A DNA stretch of 6,208 bases from an uncultured Faecalibacterium sp. (GTDB lineage Bacteria; Bacillota; Clostridia; Oscillospirales; Ruminococcaceae): the NCBI GenBank assembly GCA_900765705.1, contig CAAFSR010000215.1, positions 1-6,208 of the forward strand. Direction: 5' to 3'. The position numbers and the translations under genes are program-made. Shown in pieces: positions 1 to 4,797 of this stretch. The notes under the pieces are model-generated. The model was not told the origin of the DNA. It searched no databases and saw nothing but the letters and a program-made list of their open reading frames with translations. The stretch's first letter is position 1. Each line of letters opens with the position of its first letter.

Positions 1-74
1 AAGCTGCAAACCTTCTTGCGGCCGCGACGCATGGGGCGTGCGGGGCGAGAGCCTTCGGTTCTTTCAAAAGCCAT
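1..74 (-). CDS. rpsR: 30S ribosomal protein S18 (N-terminal part, runs off window)
   Basis: Reading the minus strand from the ATG at 74 gives MAFERTEGSRPARPMRRGRK followed by KVCSF. This is the basic N-terminus of bacterial S18 with the conserved RRGRKKVCSF-type segment. S18 binds 16S rRNA in the platform of the small subunit as a heterodimer with S6. Only about 24 codons are present, so the globular part cannot be checked. A canonical AGGAGG (84-89 on the minus strand) lies 9 nt before the ATG and supports this start. It is the third gene of the conserved rpsF-ssb-rpsR operon, 46 nt after ssb, and no terminator is seen between them, so it is probably cotranscribed from the rpsF promoter. Confidence 0.95.
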   Translation of the reverse strand, partial: MAFERTEGSRPARPMRRGRKKVCS

Positions 75-120
75 TGCTTATTACCTCCTATTGGATTTTT
101 AACGGATAGACCGTTTCGTG

Positions 121-600
121 TCAGAACGGCAGGTCGTCGCTGTCATCAATGACGGCGAAGTCGTCTGCGTTGCCGGCGGAATAGCTGGGAGCTGCCTCCA
201 CAGCGGCCGGACGGGCAGGCGCTGCGTTCTGGTAGGACGGAGCGGCATTCTGATAGCCGTTTCCGTTGCCTGCATTGCTGCTCTTGGGGCCTGCAAAGCT
301 GATGTTGTTTGCCACAACCTCTACAGCGGTGCGGTTGTTGCCGTTCTTATCCTGATACTGACGGGTCTGCAGACTGCCTTCAATGGCAATCAGGCTGCCC
401 TTCTGGAAATACTTGCTCACAAACTCCGCCTGCTGACGCCATGCAACGATATCAATGAAATCGGCCTGACGCTGCTCGCCCTGACGCGCAAAATTGCGAT
501 CACAGGCAATGCGGAAGCTGCACACATTGGTTCCCTGCGTAGTGGTACGCAGTTCCGGGTCTGCCACAAGGCGACCCATGATAGCAACAACATTCAACAT
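121..600 (-). CDS. ssb: Single-stranded DNA-binding protein SSB
   Basis: A 159-residue protein that coats single-stranded DNA in replication, recombination and repair, acting as a homotetramer in the bacterial family. The OB fold spans residues 1 to about 104: it opens MLNVVAIMGRLVADPELR and includes the DFIDIVAWRQQAEF and GSLIAIEGSLQTRQY segments typical of SSB. A low-complexity linker rich in Ala, Asn, Gly and Pro follows at about 105-147 and contains a small duplication, YQNAAP at 116-121 and 123-128. The protein ends in the acidic tip DDSDDLPF (152-159), the conserved docking peptide for SSB-interacting proteins. Length is normal. The start at 600 is set by the family N-terminus. The upstream ribosome binding site is modest (AAAGGGA-like, about 610-616) compared with the strong sites of rpsF and rpsR. 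It lies 30 nt after rpsF in the rpsF-ssb-rpsR operon, where rpsF and rpsR flank ssb in most Firmicutes. Confidence 0.97.
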   Translation of the reverse strand: MLNVVAIMGRLVADPELRTTTQGTNVCSFRIACDRNFARQGEQRQADFIDIVAWRQQAEFVSKYFQKGSLIAIEGSLQTRQYQDKNGNNRTAVEVVANNISFAGPKSSNAGNGNGYQNAAPSYQNAAPARPAAVEAAPSYSAGNADDFAVIDDSDDLPF

Positions 601-614
601 AGTACGGTTTCCCT

Positions 615-627
615 TTCTGTCACAGAA
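615..627. repeat. 13-bp palindrome between rpsF stop and ssb ribosome binding site
   Basis: TTCTGT-C-ACAGAA has perfect 6-bp arms around one central base. It begins 3 nt after the rpsF stop codon in the direction of transcription and touches the weak SD of ssb (about 610-616). In mRNA it could form a 5-bp stem with a 3-nt loop. It might tune ssb translation or be chance. The palindrome is seen directly; the function is only inferred. Confidence 0.35.
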
Positions 628-630
628 GAA

Positions 631-915
631 TTACTCCTCGTGAGCAATGATCAGGCTGCGCATAACGCCTTCAGTGATCTTGTACACACGGTCCAGCTCA
701 GCGGGGAAGCTGGGCTCGCTGGTGAAGTTGATCACGGTGTAGACGCCCTCTTCCTCGTCGTTGATGGGGTAGGCCAGACGGCGCTTGCCCCACTCGTCGA
801 TAGAATCGATCGTACCGTTAGCCTCGATCAGGGACTTGAACTTACCCACCAGAGCGGCGGAAGCCTCCTCATCGAGAGCGGCGCTGGTAATCAGCATGGT
901 TTCGTACTTTGCCAT
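631..915 (-). CDS. rpsF: 30S ribosomal protein S6
   Basis: A 94-residue protein from the ATG at 915: MAKYETMLITSAALDEEASA at the N-terminus, with the S6 signature region DEWGKRRLAYPINDEEEGVY at about 40-59 and a C-terminus ending SLIIAHEE. S6 partners S18 on the 30S platform. Length is typical of the family (about 95). The reading frame is open further upstream, but this start is chosen because the family N-terminus begins here and a strong AAAAGGAGGTG ribosome binding site (centred at 926-931 on the minus strand) lies 10 nt upstream. The longer version would run through the promoter and leader. It is the first gene of the rpsF-ssb-rpsR operon, transcribed from the promoter at 1025-1053 with a leader of about 100 nt. 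Confidence 0.97.
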   Translation of the reverse strand: MAKYETMLITSAALDEEASAALVGKFKSLIEANGTIDSIDEWGKRRLAYPINDEEEGVYTVINFTSEPSFPAELDRVYKITEGVMRSLIIAHEE

Positions 916-971
916 TTTTGTAGCACCTCCTTTTGGACTTGAGGGCCCTGCGGATCTGCAAGGCCAAGGGT

Positions 972-999
972 ACACAGGCTGCGGCATTGCGGCCTGTGC
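972..999 (-). promoter_or_regulatory. rpsF leader hairpin, candidate S6:S18 autoregulatory site
   Basis: On the minus strand the leader holds CACAGGC (998-992) pairing perfectly with GCCTGTG (979-973), extended by one G-U pair (999/972). It encloses a 12-nt loop containing the trinucleotide CCG (984-982). In known rpsF leaders, the S6:S18 complex binds an mRNA element with a CCG in a bulge next to a stem, mimicking the 16S rRNA site. Position (inside the rpsF 5' leader, about 60 nt before the start), stem and CCG fit that class. I have not aligned it to the published consensus, so the assignment is tentative. Confidence 0.5.
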
Positions 1000-1003
1000 G
1001 GCG

Positions 1004-1017
1004 TGTCTGTTCAGACA
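1004..1017. repeat. 14-bp palindrome at the rpsF transcription start
   Basis: TGTCTG-TT-CAGACA has perfect 6-bp arms. The TATAAT box of the rpsF promoter ends at 1025, so the expected start of transcription is about 1018-1019 on the minus strand. The palindrome therefore covers roughly +1 to +14. It could be a DNA operator or a 5'-terminal mRNA hairpin (5-bp stem, GAAC loop). Function is inferred from position only. Confidence 0.4.
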
Positions 1018-1024
1018 GCAACTT

Positions 1025-1053
1025 ATTATAGCAAGCTTCTTTGCTTCTGTCAA
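1025..1053 (-). promoter_or_regulatory. Consensus sigma-A promoter of rpsF-ssb-rpsR
   Basis: On the minus strand, TTGACA (1053-1048) and TATAAT (1030-1025) are separated by exactly 17 nt. All 12 hexamer positions match consensus, as expected for a highly expressed ribosomal protein operon. Predicted transcription start is near 1018, giving a leader of about 100 nt. The sequence CAAGCTT occurs twice (1032-1038 and 1051-1057), spanning the spacer and -35 box. Confidence 0.9.
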
Positions 1054-1085
1054 GCTTTTCTGGCAAAAATCGCAATAAAAAATAT

Positions 1086-1115
1086 TTTGCATTTTTTGGT
1101 AAAAAGGACTATAAT
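1086..1115 (+). promoter_or_regulatory. Probable sigma-A promoter of the antiporter gene
   Basis: TATAAT is perfect at 1110-1115. The -35 is weak: TTTGCA at 1086-1091 with an 18-nt spacer, or TTGCAT at 1087-1092 with 17 nt. It is divergent from the rpsF promoter, with the two -35 regions about 33 nt apart. The predicted start near 1122 gives a leader of about 70 nt. In that leader TTTCCTAC (1124-1131) can pair with GTGGGAAA (1166-1173), with one G-U pair, ending 6 nt before the AGGAGG. Confidence 0.7.
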
Positions 1116-1192
1116 ATAGTCGCTTTCCTACCATTTAGCAGGGCTGGGAACCCTACGGCAGGGAAGTGGGAAATTTTAAAGGAGGACAATCC

Positions 1193-2386
1193 ATGTACTC
1201 ATTGTTTCGTGATCTGGCAATCATTATTCTGTGTGCAAAATTCTTTGGTCTGGTAGCACGCAAGTGCAAGGCACCGCAGGTGGTGGGCGAGATCCTCGCC
1301 GGCCTGCTTATCGGCCCCTGTGTGCTGAATCTGGTGCAGATCAGCGACCCCATCTCCATCTTTGCGGAGATCGGTGTGGTCATGCTCATGTTCACCACCG
1401 GTCTCGGCACCAACCTGAAGGAGCTGATCAAGGCCGGCCCCATCGCAACCCTGATCGCCATGGTGGGCGTAGCCGTGCCTTTGGTGGGCGGCACCTTATT
1501 GTATAGTGCGTTCTACGGCTTTGCCGCGATCGGCAGCCCGGAATTCTACCGGGCGCTGTTCATCGGTACCATCATGACTGCCACCAGCGTGTCCATCACG
1601 GTGGCCACCCTGCAGGAGCTGGGCCATCTGAAGAGTTTTCTGGGCACTACCATCGTCAGTGCCGCCGTCATTGATGATGTCATCGGCATCGTGGTGCTTA
1701 CCTGTGTGCTGGGCGCCAGCAGCGGTACCGGCACGGGTCTGGGCAAGGTGCTGTTCAACACCCTGCTGTTCTTTGCCACCGCACTGGGCGTGGGTCTTGT
1801 GGTGCACTACGCTATGAAGTGGCTGGACCAGCGCAACCCCCACACCCAGCGTATCACCATCGTGAGCATGGCTTTCTGCTTTGCCATGGCTTATATTGCA
1901 GAGGAATACTTCGGCATCGCCGATATCACCGGTGCCTACATTGCCGGTATCGTGCTGTGTACCATGGATGACGCATCCTATGTGGAGCGCCGGGTGGATA
2001 TCAGCAACTATATCATCTTTGCACCCATCTTCTTTGCCTCCATCGGGCTTAAGACCGATATCAGCGGCCTGACCCCGGAGATCCTGCTGTTCTGCGTCTG
2101 CTTTGTGGTTGTGGCGCTGGTCACCAAGATCATCGGCTGTGGTCTGGCAGCAAAGCTCTGCCGCTTCAACTGGGACGACTCCCTGAAGATCGGCGTCGGC
2201 ATGATGACCCGCGGCGAAGTGGCGCTGATCGTGGCACAGAAGGGTCTGGCCATCGGCGTGGTGGACCCGGTCTACTTCACCGCCGTGATCCTGCTGATCG
2301 TGGTGTCCAGCGTGGCTACTCCGCTGGCGCTCAAGGCGATGTTCACCAAGCACCCGCCCGTGCTGCATCCCAGTCAGGCGAAATAA
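1193..2386 (+). CDS. CPA2-family cation:proton antiporter (Na+/H+ exchanger-type membrane protein)
   Basis: A 397-residue, highly hydrophobic membrane protein of the sodium/hydrogen exchanger family (PF00999 type), about the length of NapA-like antiporters. It should exchange H+ for Na+ or K+ across the cytoplasmic membrane. Seen in order: KCKAPQVVGEILAGLLIGP (24-42), the family's first-helices signature; TATSVSITVATLQELG (129-144), resembling the unwound-helix region; VIDDVIG (159-165), where D161-D162 is the aspartate pair that binds ion and protons in CPA2 members and is usually linked to electrogenic exchange; ADITGAYIAGI (243-253); and GMMTRGEVALIVA (336-348), strongly conserved in this family. 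There is no C-terminal TrkA-N domain, unlike KefB/KefC. An in-frame GTG at 1166 would add 9 residues, but an AGGAGG at 1180-1185 sits 7 nt before the ATG at 1193 and fixes the start there. The gene is alone in its transcript. Its stop is followed at once by the ATGATGT hairpin array and the terminator. The transported ion cannot be told from sequence. Confidence 0.92.
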   Translation: MYSLFRDLAIIILCAKFFGLVARKCKAPQVVGEILAGLLIGPCVLNLVQISDPISIFAEIGVVMLMFTTGLGTNLKELIKAGPIATLIAMVGVAVPLVGGTLLYSAFYGFAAIGSPEFYRALFIGTIMTATSVSITVATLQELGHLKSFLGTTIVSAAVIDDVIGIVVLTCVLGASSGTGTGLGKVLFNTLLFFATALGVGLVVHYAMKWLDQRNPHTQRITIVSMAFCFAMAYIAEEYFGIADITGAYIAGIVLCTMDDASYVERRVDISNYIIFAPIFFASIGLKTDISGLTPEILLFCVCFVVVALVTKIIGCGLAAKLCRFNWDDSLKIGVGMMTRGEVALIVAQKGLAIGVVDPVYFTAVILLIVVSSVATPLALKAMFTKHPPVLHPSQAK

Positions 2387-2462
2387 ATGAGGTTGCTGCG
2401 CAAATGATGTGGCTTGCGCCATGATGTCTACTGCGCAGATGATGTGCGCCGCACAGCGGCAC
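2387..2462 (+). repeat. Left hairpin/ATGATGT array, 3' UTR of antiporter mRNA
   Basis: It starts directly after the TAA stop. The constant heptamer ATGATGT occurs at 2404-2410, 2421-2427 and 2439-2445, with a one-mismatch copy ATGAGGT at 2387-2393. Between copies lie short segments of different sequence, each self-complementary: TTGC-TGC-GCAA (2393-2403), GGC-TTGC-GCC (2411-2420), CTGCGCAG (2431-2438) and GCCGC-ACA-GCGGC (2448-2460). The period is 17-18 nt. The first 18 nt (2393-2410) reappear perfectly, inverted, at 2581-2598. I do not recognise a named repeat family. It resembles clustered palindromic intergenic repeats in general style only. Confidence 0.8.
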
Positions 2463-2468
2463 AATATG

Positions 2469-2506
2469 AAAACACCCCGGAGGCTTTCGCTTTTCCGGGG
2501 TGTTTT
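2469..2506. terminator. Bidirectional rho-independent terminator between antiporter and galU
   Basis: A 13-bp perfect stem: AAAACACCCCGGA (2469-2481) pairs with TCCGGGGTGTTTT (2494-2506), with a 12-nt loop (2482-2493). T residues close the plus-strand side (2503-2507) and an A run opens it, giving a U-tract on either strand. It serves the converging antiporter (plus) and galU (minus) transcripts and lies at the centre of the inverted pair of hairpin arrays. Confidence 0.93.
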
Positions 2507-2530
2507 TCTATGCTGCCGTAGAATGTCCTT

Positions 2531-2604
2531 CATGCGCCGCAGCGCACATCATTTTTGCGAAGCAAAACATCATTCGAAGAACATCATTTGCGCAGCAATA
2601 TCAT
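2531..2604 (-). repeat. Right hairpin/ATGATGT array, 3' UTR of galU mRNA
   Basis: Read on the minus strand, starting 6 nt past the galU stop codon: a degenerate heptamer ATGATAT (2604-2598), then exact ATGATGT copies at 2587-2581, 2573-2567 and 2552-2546. The segments between them are again palindromic but different from one another: TTGC-TGC-GCAA (2598-2588), TTCGAA (2578-2573), TTTTGC-TTC-GCAAAA (2567-2553) and GCGC-TGCG-GCGC (2545-2534). The outermost unit is identical to the outermost unit of the left array. The array is in the same sense relative to galU as the left one is to the antiporter gene. Confidence 0.8.
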
Positions 2605-2610
2605 TTTATT

Positions 2611-3486
2611 TTACAGCGTTTTGCAGAACTCCTTCAGGTAGGCGCGGAACTCCTCGCCGATCTCCGGGTGCTGCAAAGCCAGCTCTACCTGAGCCTCCAC
2701 TACCTTGAGCTTGTTGCCCATATCGTAGTGCTTGCCGGTAAACTCCACAGCGGTCATGCCGCCGCGGGTGCGGGCATACTCTGCCATGGCATCGGTCAGC
2801 TGGATCTCGCCGCCGGCACCGGGCTTGGTGTGCGCAAGGATCTCGTAGATCTCCGGGGTCAGCAGCACACGGCCCAGAATGGAATAGTTGCTGAACTCCT
2901 GCCCCTTCTTGGGCTTCTCGATCATGTCATCCACAAAGAAGTAGTTGTCGTGGATGGGGGTGGTCTTTAAGCTGCAATAGCGGCTCACATCCTCCCAAGG
3001 CACGGCGGATACACCCGCAGCCGGGCGGCCGAACTCCTCGTAGGCGCGAATCAGCTGTGCACAGACCGGATCCTCGCCCCAGATCACGTCGTCGCCGTAA
3101 ATGACCACAAAGGGATCATCGCCGGTAAATGCCTTAGCGGTGTTCACCGCGTGGCCCAGACCCAACGTTTCCTTCTGCCGCACAAACAGGATGTTTGCCA
3201 TGTTGGCAATGCCCAGACACTCCTCCAGCATCTTTTCCTTGCCGGGCTTTGCCAGCTTCTCCTCCAGCTCGGGGCTGCGGTCGAAGTGGTCCTCAATAAT
3301 GCTCTGGTTGCGGCCCAGAATGATAAGGATATCCGTAATACCGGAGCGCACTGCCTCCTCTACCAGATACTGGATGGCGGGCTTGTCCACAAGGGGCAGC
3401 ATTCCCTTGGGCATTGCCTTGGTAGCGGGCAGCACACGGGTGCCAAGGCCTGCAGCCGGAATAACAGCTTTGGTGACTTTTTTCAT
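2611..3486 (-). CDS. galU: UTP--glucose-1-phosphate uridylyltransferase (UDP-glucose pyrophosphorylase)
   Basis: A 291-residue nucleotidyltransferase converting glucose-1-phosphate and UTP to UDP-glucose and pyrophosphate in the cytoplasm, feeding glycolipid, exopolysaccharide and galactose metabolism. Length matches the GalU/GtaB family. Motifs: AVIPAAGLGTRVLPATKAMP (7-26), with the nucleotide-binding GLGTR; LVDKPAIQYLVEEA (32-45); IEDHFDRSPELE (64-75); RQKETLGLGHAV (103-114); the GDD metal/nucleotide region (131-133); MIEKPK (188-193), with the sugar-phosphate-contacting Lys; GAGGEIQLTDA (223-233); and GKHYDMGNKL (251-260). Two usually conserved positions differ: PKEM is PKGM (G28), and the Tyr-Gly of the sugar-binding strand is YCSL (C171). 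The start at 3486 has GGGAG 5-7 nt upstream and the family N-terminus MKKVTKAVIP. It lies 78 nt downstream of the RING/DUF2628 gene on the same strand and is probably cotranscribed, though an internal promoter cannot be excluded. It ends at the shared bidirectional terminator. Confidence 0.95.
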   Translation of the reverse strand: MKKVTKAVIPAAGLGTRVLPATKAMPKGMLPLVDKPAIQYLVEEAVRSGITDILIILGRNQSIIEDHFDRSPELEEKLAKPGKEKMLEECLGIANMANILFVRQKETLGLGHAVNTAKAFTGDDPFVVIYGDDVIWGEDPVCAQLIRAYEEFGRPAAGVSAVPWEDVSRYCSLKTTPIHDNYFFVDDMIEKPKKGQEFSNYSILGRVLLTPEIYEILAHTKPGAGGEIQLTDAMAEYARTRGGMTAVEFTGKHYDMGNKLKVVEAQVELALQHPEIGEEFRAYLKEFCKTL

Positions 3487-3513
3487 GATGATTCTCCCAT
3501 ATTTTCATTTTAT

Positions 3514-3553
3514 GCACGGCGAACCGTACCTTTCAGCAGGATCCCCATCCTGC
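3514..3553 (-). promoter_or_regulatory. Two tandem hairpins in the galU upstream gap
   Basis: On the minus strand, GCAGGAT-GGGG-ATCCTGC (3553-3536) is a perfect 7-bp stem with a 4-nt loop. It is followed by GTACGG-TTCG-CCGTGC (3529-3514), a 6-bp stem with one G-U pair and a UUCG loop. No T-run follows either one, so they are not ordinary terminators. They occupy most of the 78-nt gap between the membrane-protein gene and galU and could mark an mRNA processing or stability site. Structure is read from sequence; role is inferred. Confidence 0.45.
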
Positions 3554-3564
3554 ATGAACCATGG

Positions 3565-4554
3565 TCAGATAAAGGTGCCCACCAGCGCGTTCAGGTCCGG
3601 GCCCAGCAGCATGGTGCAAAGACCGCCTGCCAGCATCAGCAGAATGAACGCCCCGATGCAGGCCGCAAGGCTGACACCGCCCTGTGCGTTCAGCACGGCG
3701 CGGCGCTGCTCCGGGTCCGGAAACTCGGCACGGATGCGGCGGATACGCGCTGCAGCGCTGCGGCGGTAAAGCCATTTGCCGTACAGACCGCGTACCAGCA
3801 TCAGTACAAAGCTGAGAAAGGACATGATGCGGCTCAGCACTACCAGCGTAGTGGCGCTGATGCCGGCGGCCAGCGGGCTGCCGGTAGTCTGCATCATACT
3901 GATCAAGGTAGGGACAAACAGCAGCAGCTCTGCAGCCAGAAAGCCGAAGGCCGGCTTCCATGCCTTGCGGTAAAAAAAGTAGAACGGGCCGAACAGCAGC
4001 GCCGAAAAGCTCATGGAGATCTTGGAGTGGCGCAGCTGCATCTGGCTGTAATCGTTCAGATAGACCGGTGCGGCCGTGCCGATAAAATCCACCCAATCCT
4101 GATAAGGAACCCCATCAATCAGCTCGTCCTTGCCAAAGGCGGCGCGCACGTTGCGGTGCACCGGGTCGATGACCTTCTCAGTAAAGTGCCGGTACATTTC
4201 GTCCCGGTACATCTCGCTGTAATCAAAATCCCGGTTCTGCTCGGCGCTGGCGGCAGCACGGTCGTTGGGCTGCTCTGCGCTCTCGGGGGGCAGGGCAGCG
4301 CCGCAGCAGCGGCATACACTCTCACTGCGCAGGGTGCGCTCCCCACAGGTGGGGCAGGTGCGCAGCTGTGCATCCTGATAAGGAAACTTCCACTCATAGC
4401 CTGCGCCGTGGGCAGGGGCGTGGATGCACAGACCCATTTTTTCGTAACAGGTGCGGTGGTAGGGCGCACCGCAGTCCGGGCAGACCACGATGTCGTCCTG
4501 GAGGGTCAGCGGCTTGCCGCAGCCCTCACAGGGACAGCCATAATATTTCGGCAT
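3565..4554 (-). CDS. RING/zinc-ribbon membrane protein with DUF2628-like region
   Basis: A 329-residue protein of unknown function. The N-terminus is a RING-like zinc-binding module: C9-x2-C12, C25-x2-C28, H33-x2-C36 and C43, with the DDIVVCPDCGAPYHRTCYEK block (20-39) typical of prokaryotic RING-finger family 1 proteins. A second zinc ribbon follows (C67-x2-C70 and C81-x2-C84). Residues about 90-115 are a polar linker. Hydrophobic segments lie at about 179-197, 201-220, 229-256 and 294-316, and the SALLFGPFYFFYRKAWKPA stretch (184-202) is characteristic of DUF2628-type membrane proteins. The zinc modules probably face the cytoplasm. The start at 4554 is supported by AGGAGG 5 nt upstream (4560-4565 on the minus strand). 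Upstream is a probable promoter, and galU follows 78 nt downstream. Family assignment is from recalled motif style. No enzymatic role can be claimed, and ubiquitin-ligase activity should not be inferred from the RING resemblance. Confidence 0.82.
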   Translation of the reverse strand: MPKYYGCPCEGCGKPLTLQDDIVVCPDCGAPYHRTCYEKMGLCIHAPAHGAGYEWKFPYQDAQLRTCPTCGERTLRSESVCRCCGAALPPESAEQPNDRAAASAEQNRDFDYSEMYRDEMYRHFTEKVIDPVHRNVRAAFGKDELIDGVPYQDWVDFIGTAAPVYLNDYSQMQLRHSKISMSFSALLFGPFYFFYRKAWKPAFGFLAAELLLFVPTLISMMQTTGSPLAAGISATTLVVLSRIMSFLSFVLMLVRGLYGKWLYRRSAAARIRRIRAEFPDPEQRRAVLNAQGGVSLAACIGAFILLMLAGGLCTMLLGPDLNALVGTFI

Positions 4555-4585
4555 GATATCCTCCTGTGAAATCGATCATACTGGT

Positions 4586-4614
4586 ATTATACTCCCCCGG
4601 GAATGAAAAGAAAA
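4586..4614 (-). promoter_or_regulatory. Probable promoter of the RING/DUF2628 gene (and galU)
   Basis: On the minus strand a perfect TATAAT (4591-4586) sits 17 nt from a weak -35, TTTTCT (4614-4609), matching consensus at three positions. The predicted start near 4579 would leave a short leader of about 25 nt containing the AGGAGG. It is divergent from the prfB promoters. Confidence 0.6.
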
Positions 4615-4656
4615 GGTGAAAATCTTCAAAATTCCGGCAAGATAGTATTTTTCCTC

Positions 4657-4685
4657 TTTACTTTATCACAGATTCTCGGTATACT
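4657..4685 (+). promoter_or_regulatory. Candidate distal prfB promoter
   Basis: TTTACT (4657-4662) and TATACT (4680-4685) are separated by 17 nt. The -35 matches consensus at 4 of 6 positions and the -10 at 5 of 6. Initiation near 4692 would give prfB a leader of about 145 nt containing the predicted three-way junction at 4718-4786. Confidence 0.5.
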
Positions 4686-4717
4686 AATGAAGTATCTGTG
4701 TATAAACTGTGTCTTTT

Positions 4718-4786
4718 GGCAGGGCTGCTGCTCCGGTACAAAACCGGACAGAAAATGCGCGCAGCGCGTGCGTTTTGTGCCCTGCC
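4718..4786 (+). ncRNA. Candidate structured RNA (three-way junction) upstream of prfB
   Basis: A closing stem P1, GGCAGGGC (4718-4725) with GCCCTGCC (4779-4786), is 8 perfect bp. Inside are P2, TCCGGT-acaaa-ACCGGA (4732-4748), and P3, AAAATGCGCGC-AGC-GCGTGCGTTTT (4752-4776), 11 bp with a 3-nt loop. Junction strands are 6, 3 and 2 nt. P3 includes two G-U pairs on the plus strand that would be A-C mismatches on the minus strand, so a plus-strand RNA is favoured. I recognise no known riboswitch or leader class. It may be a prfB leader or a separate small RNA, or it may not be transcribed if the proximal promoter is used. Confidence 0.45.
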
Positions 4787-4797
4787 GGGGCATTATC

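Noticed and set aside
118..942. Long plus-strand open frame over ssb and rpsF
   Set aside because: Antisense shadow of two certain genes. It has no ribosome binding site or recognisable domain and arises from GC-rich codon bias.
1004..1017. SOS (LexA/DinR) box at the rpsF promoter controlling ssb
   Set aside because: The minus strand contains GAAC but not the paired GTTC at the spacing of the Firmicutes SOS box.
1166..1192. GTG at 1166 as the antiporter start
   Set aside because: The AGGAGG at 1180-1185 lies downstream of it and is ideally placed for the ATG at 1193, where the hydrophobic N-terminus begins.
1496..2533. Long minus-strand open frame over the antiporter
   Set aside because: His/Gln-rich antisense translation of the antiporter gene. 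It also runs through the terminator hairpin.
2387..2604. CRISPR array
   Set aside because: The constant unit is only 7 bp, and the variable parts are 7-17 nt palindromes, not 30-nt unique spacers. No cas genes are present.
3151..4569. 472-codon plus-strand open frame over galU and the RING protein gene
   Set aside because: Antisense to two genes with clear domains, crosses their intergenic gap, and has no ribosome binding site.
4752..4776. P3 stem upstream of prfB as a simple terminator
   Set aside because: Its T residues are within the stem and are followed by GTGCCC, not a U-tract. It also sits inside a longer closing stem.
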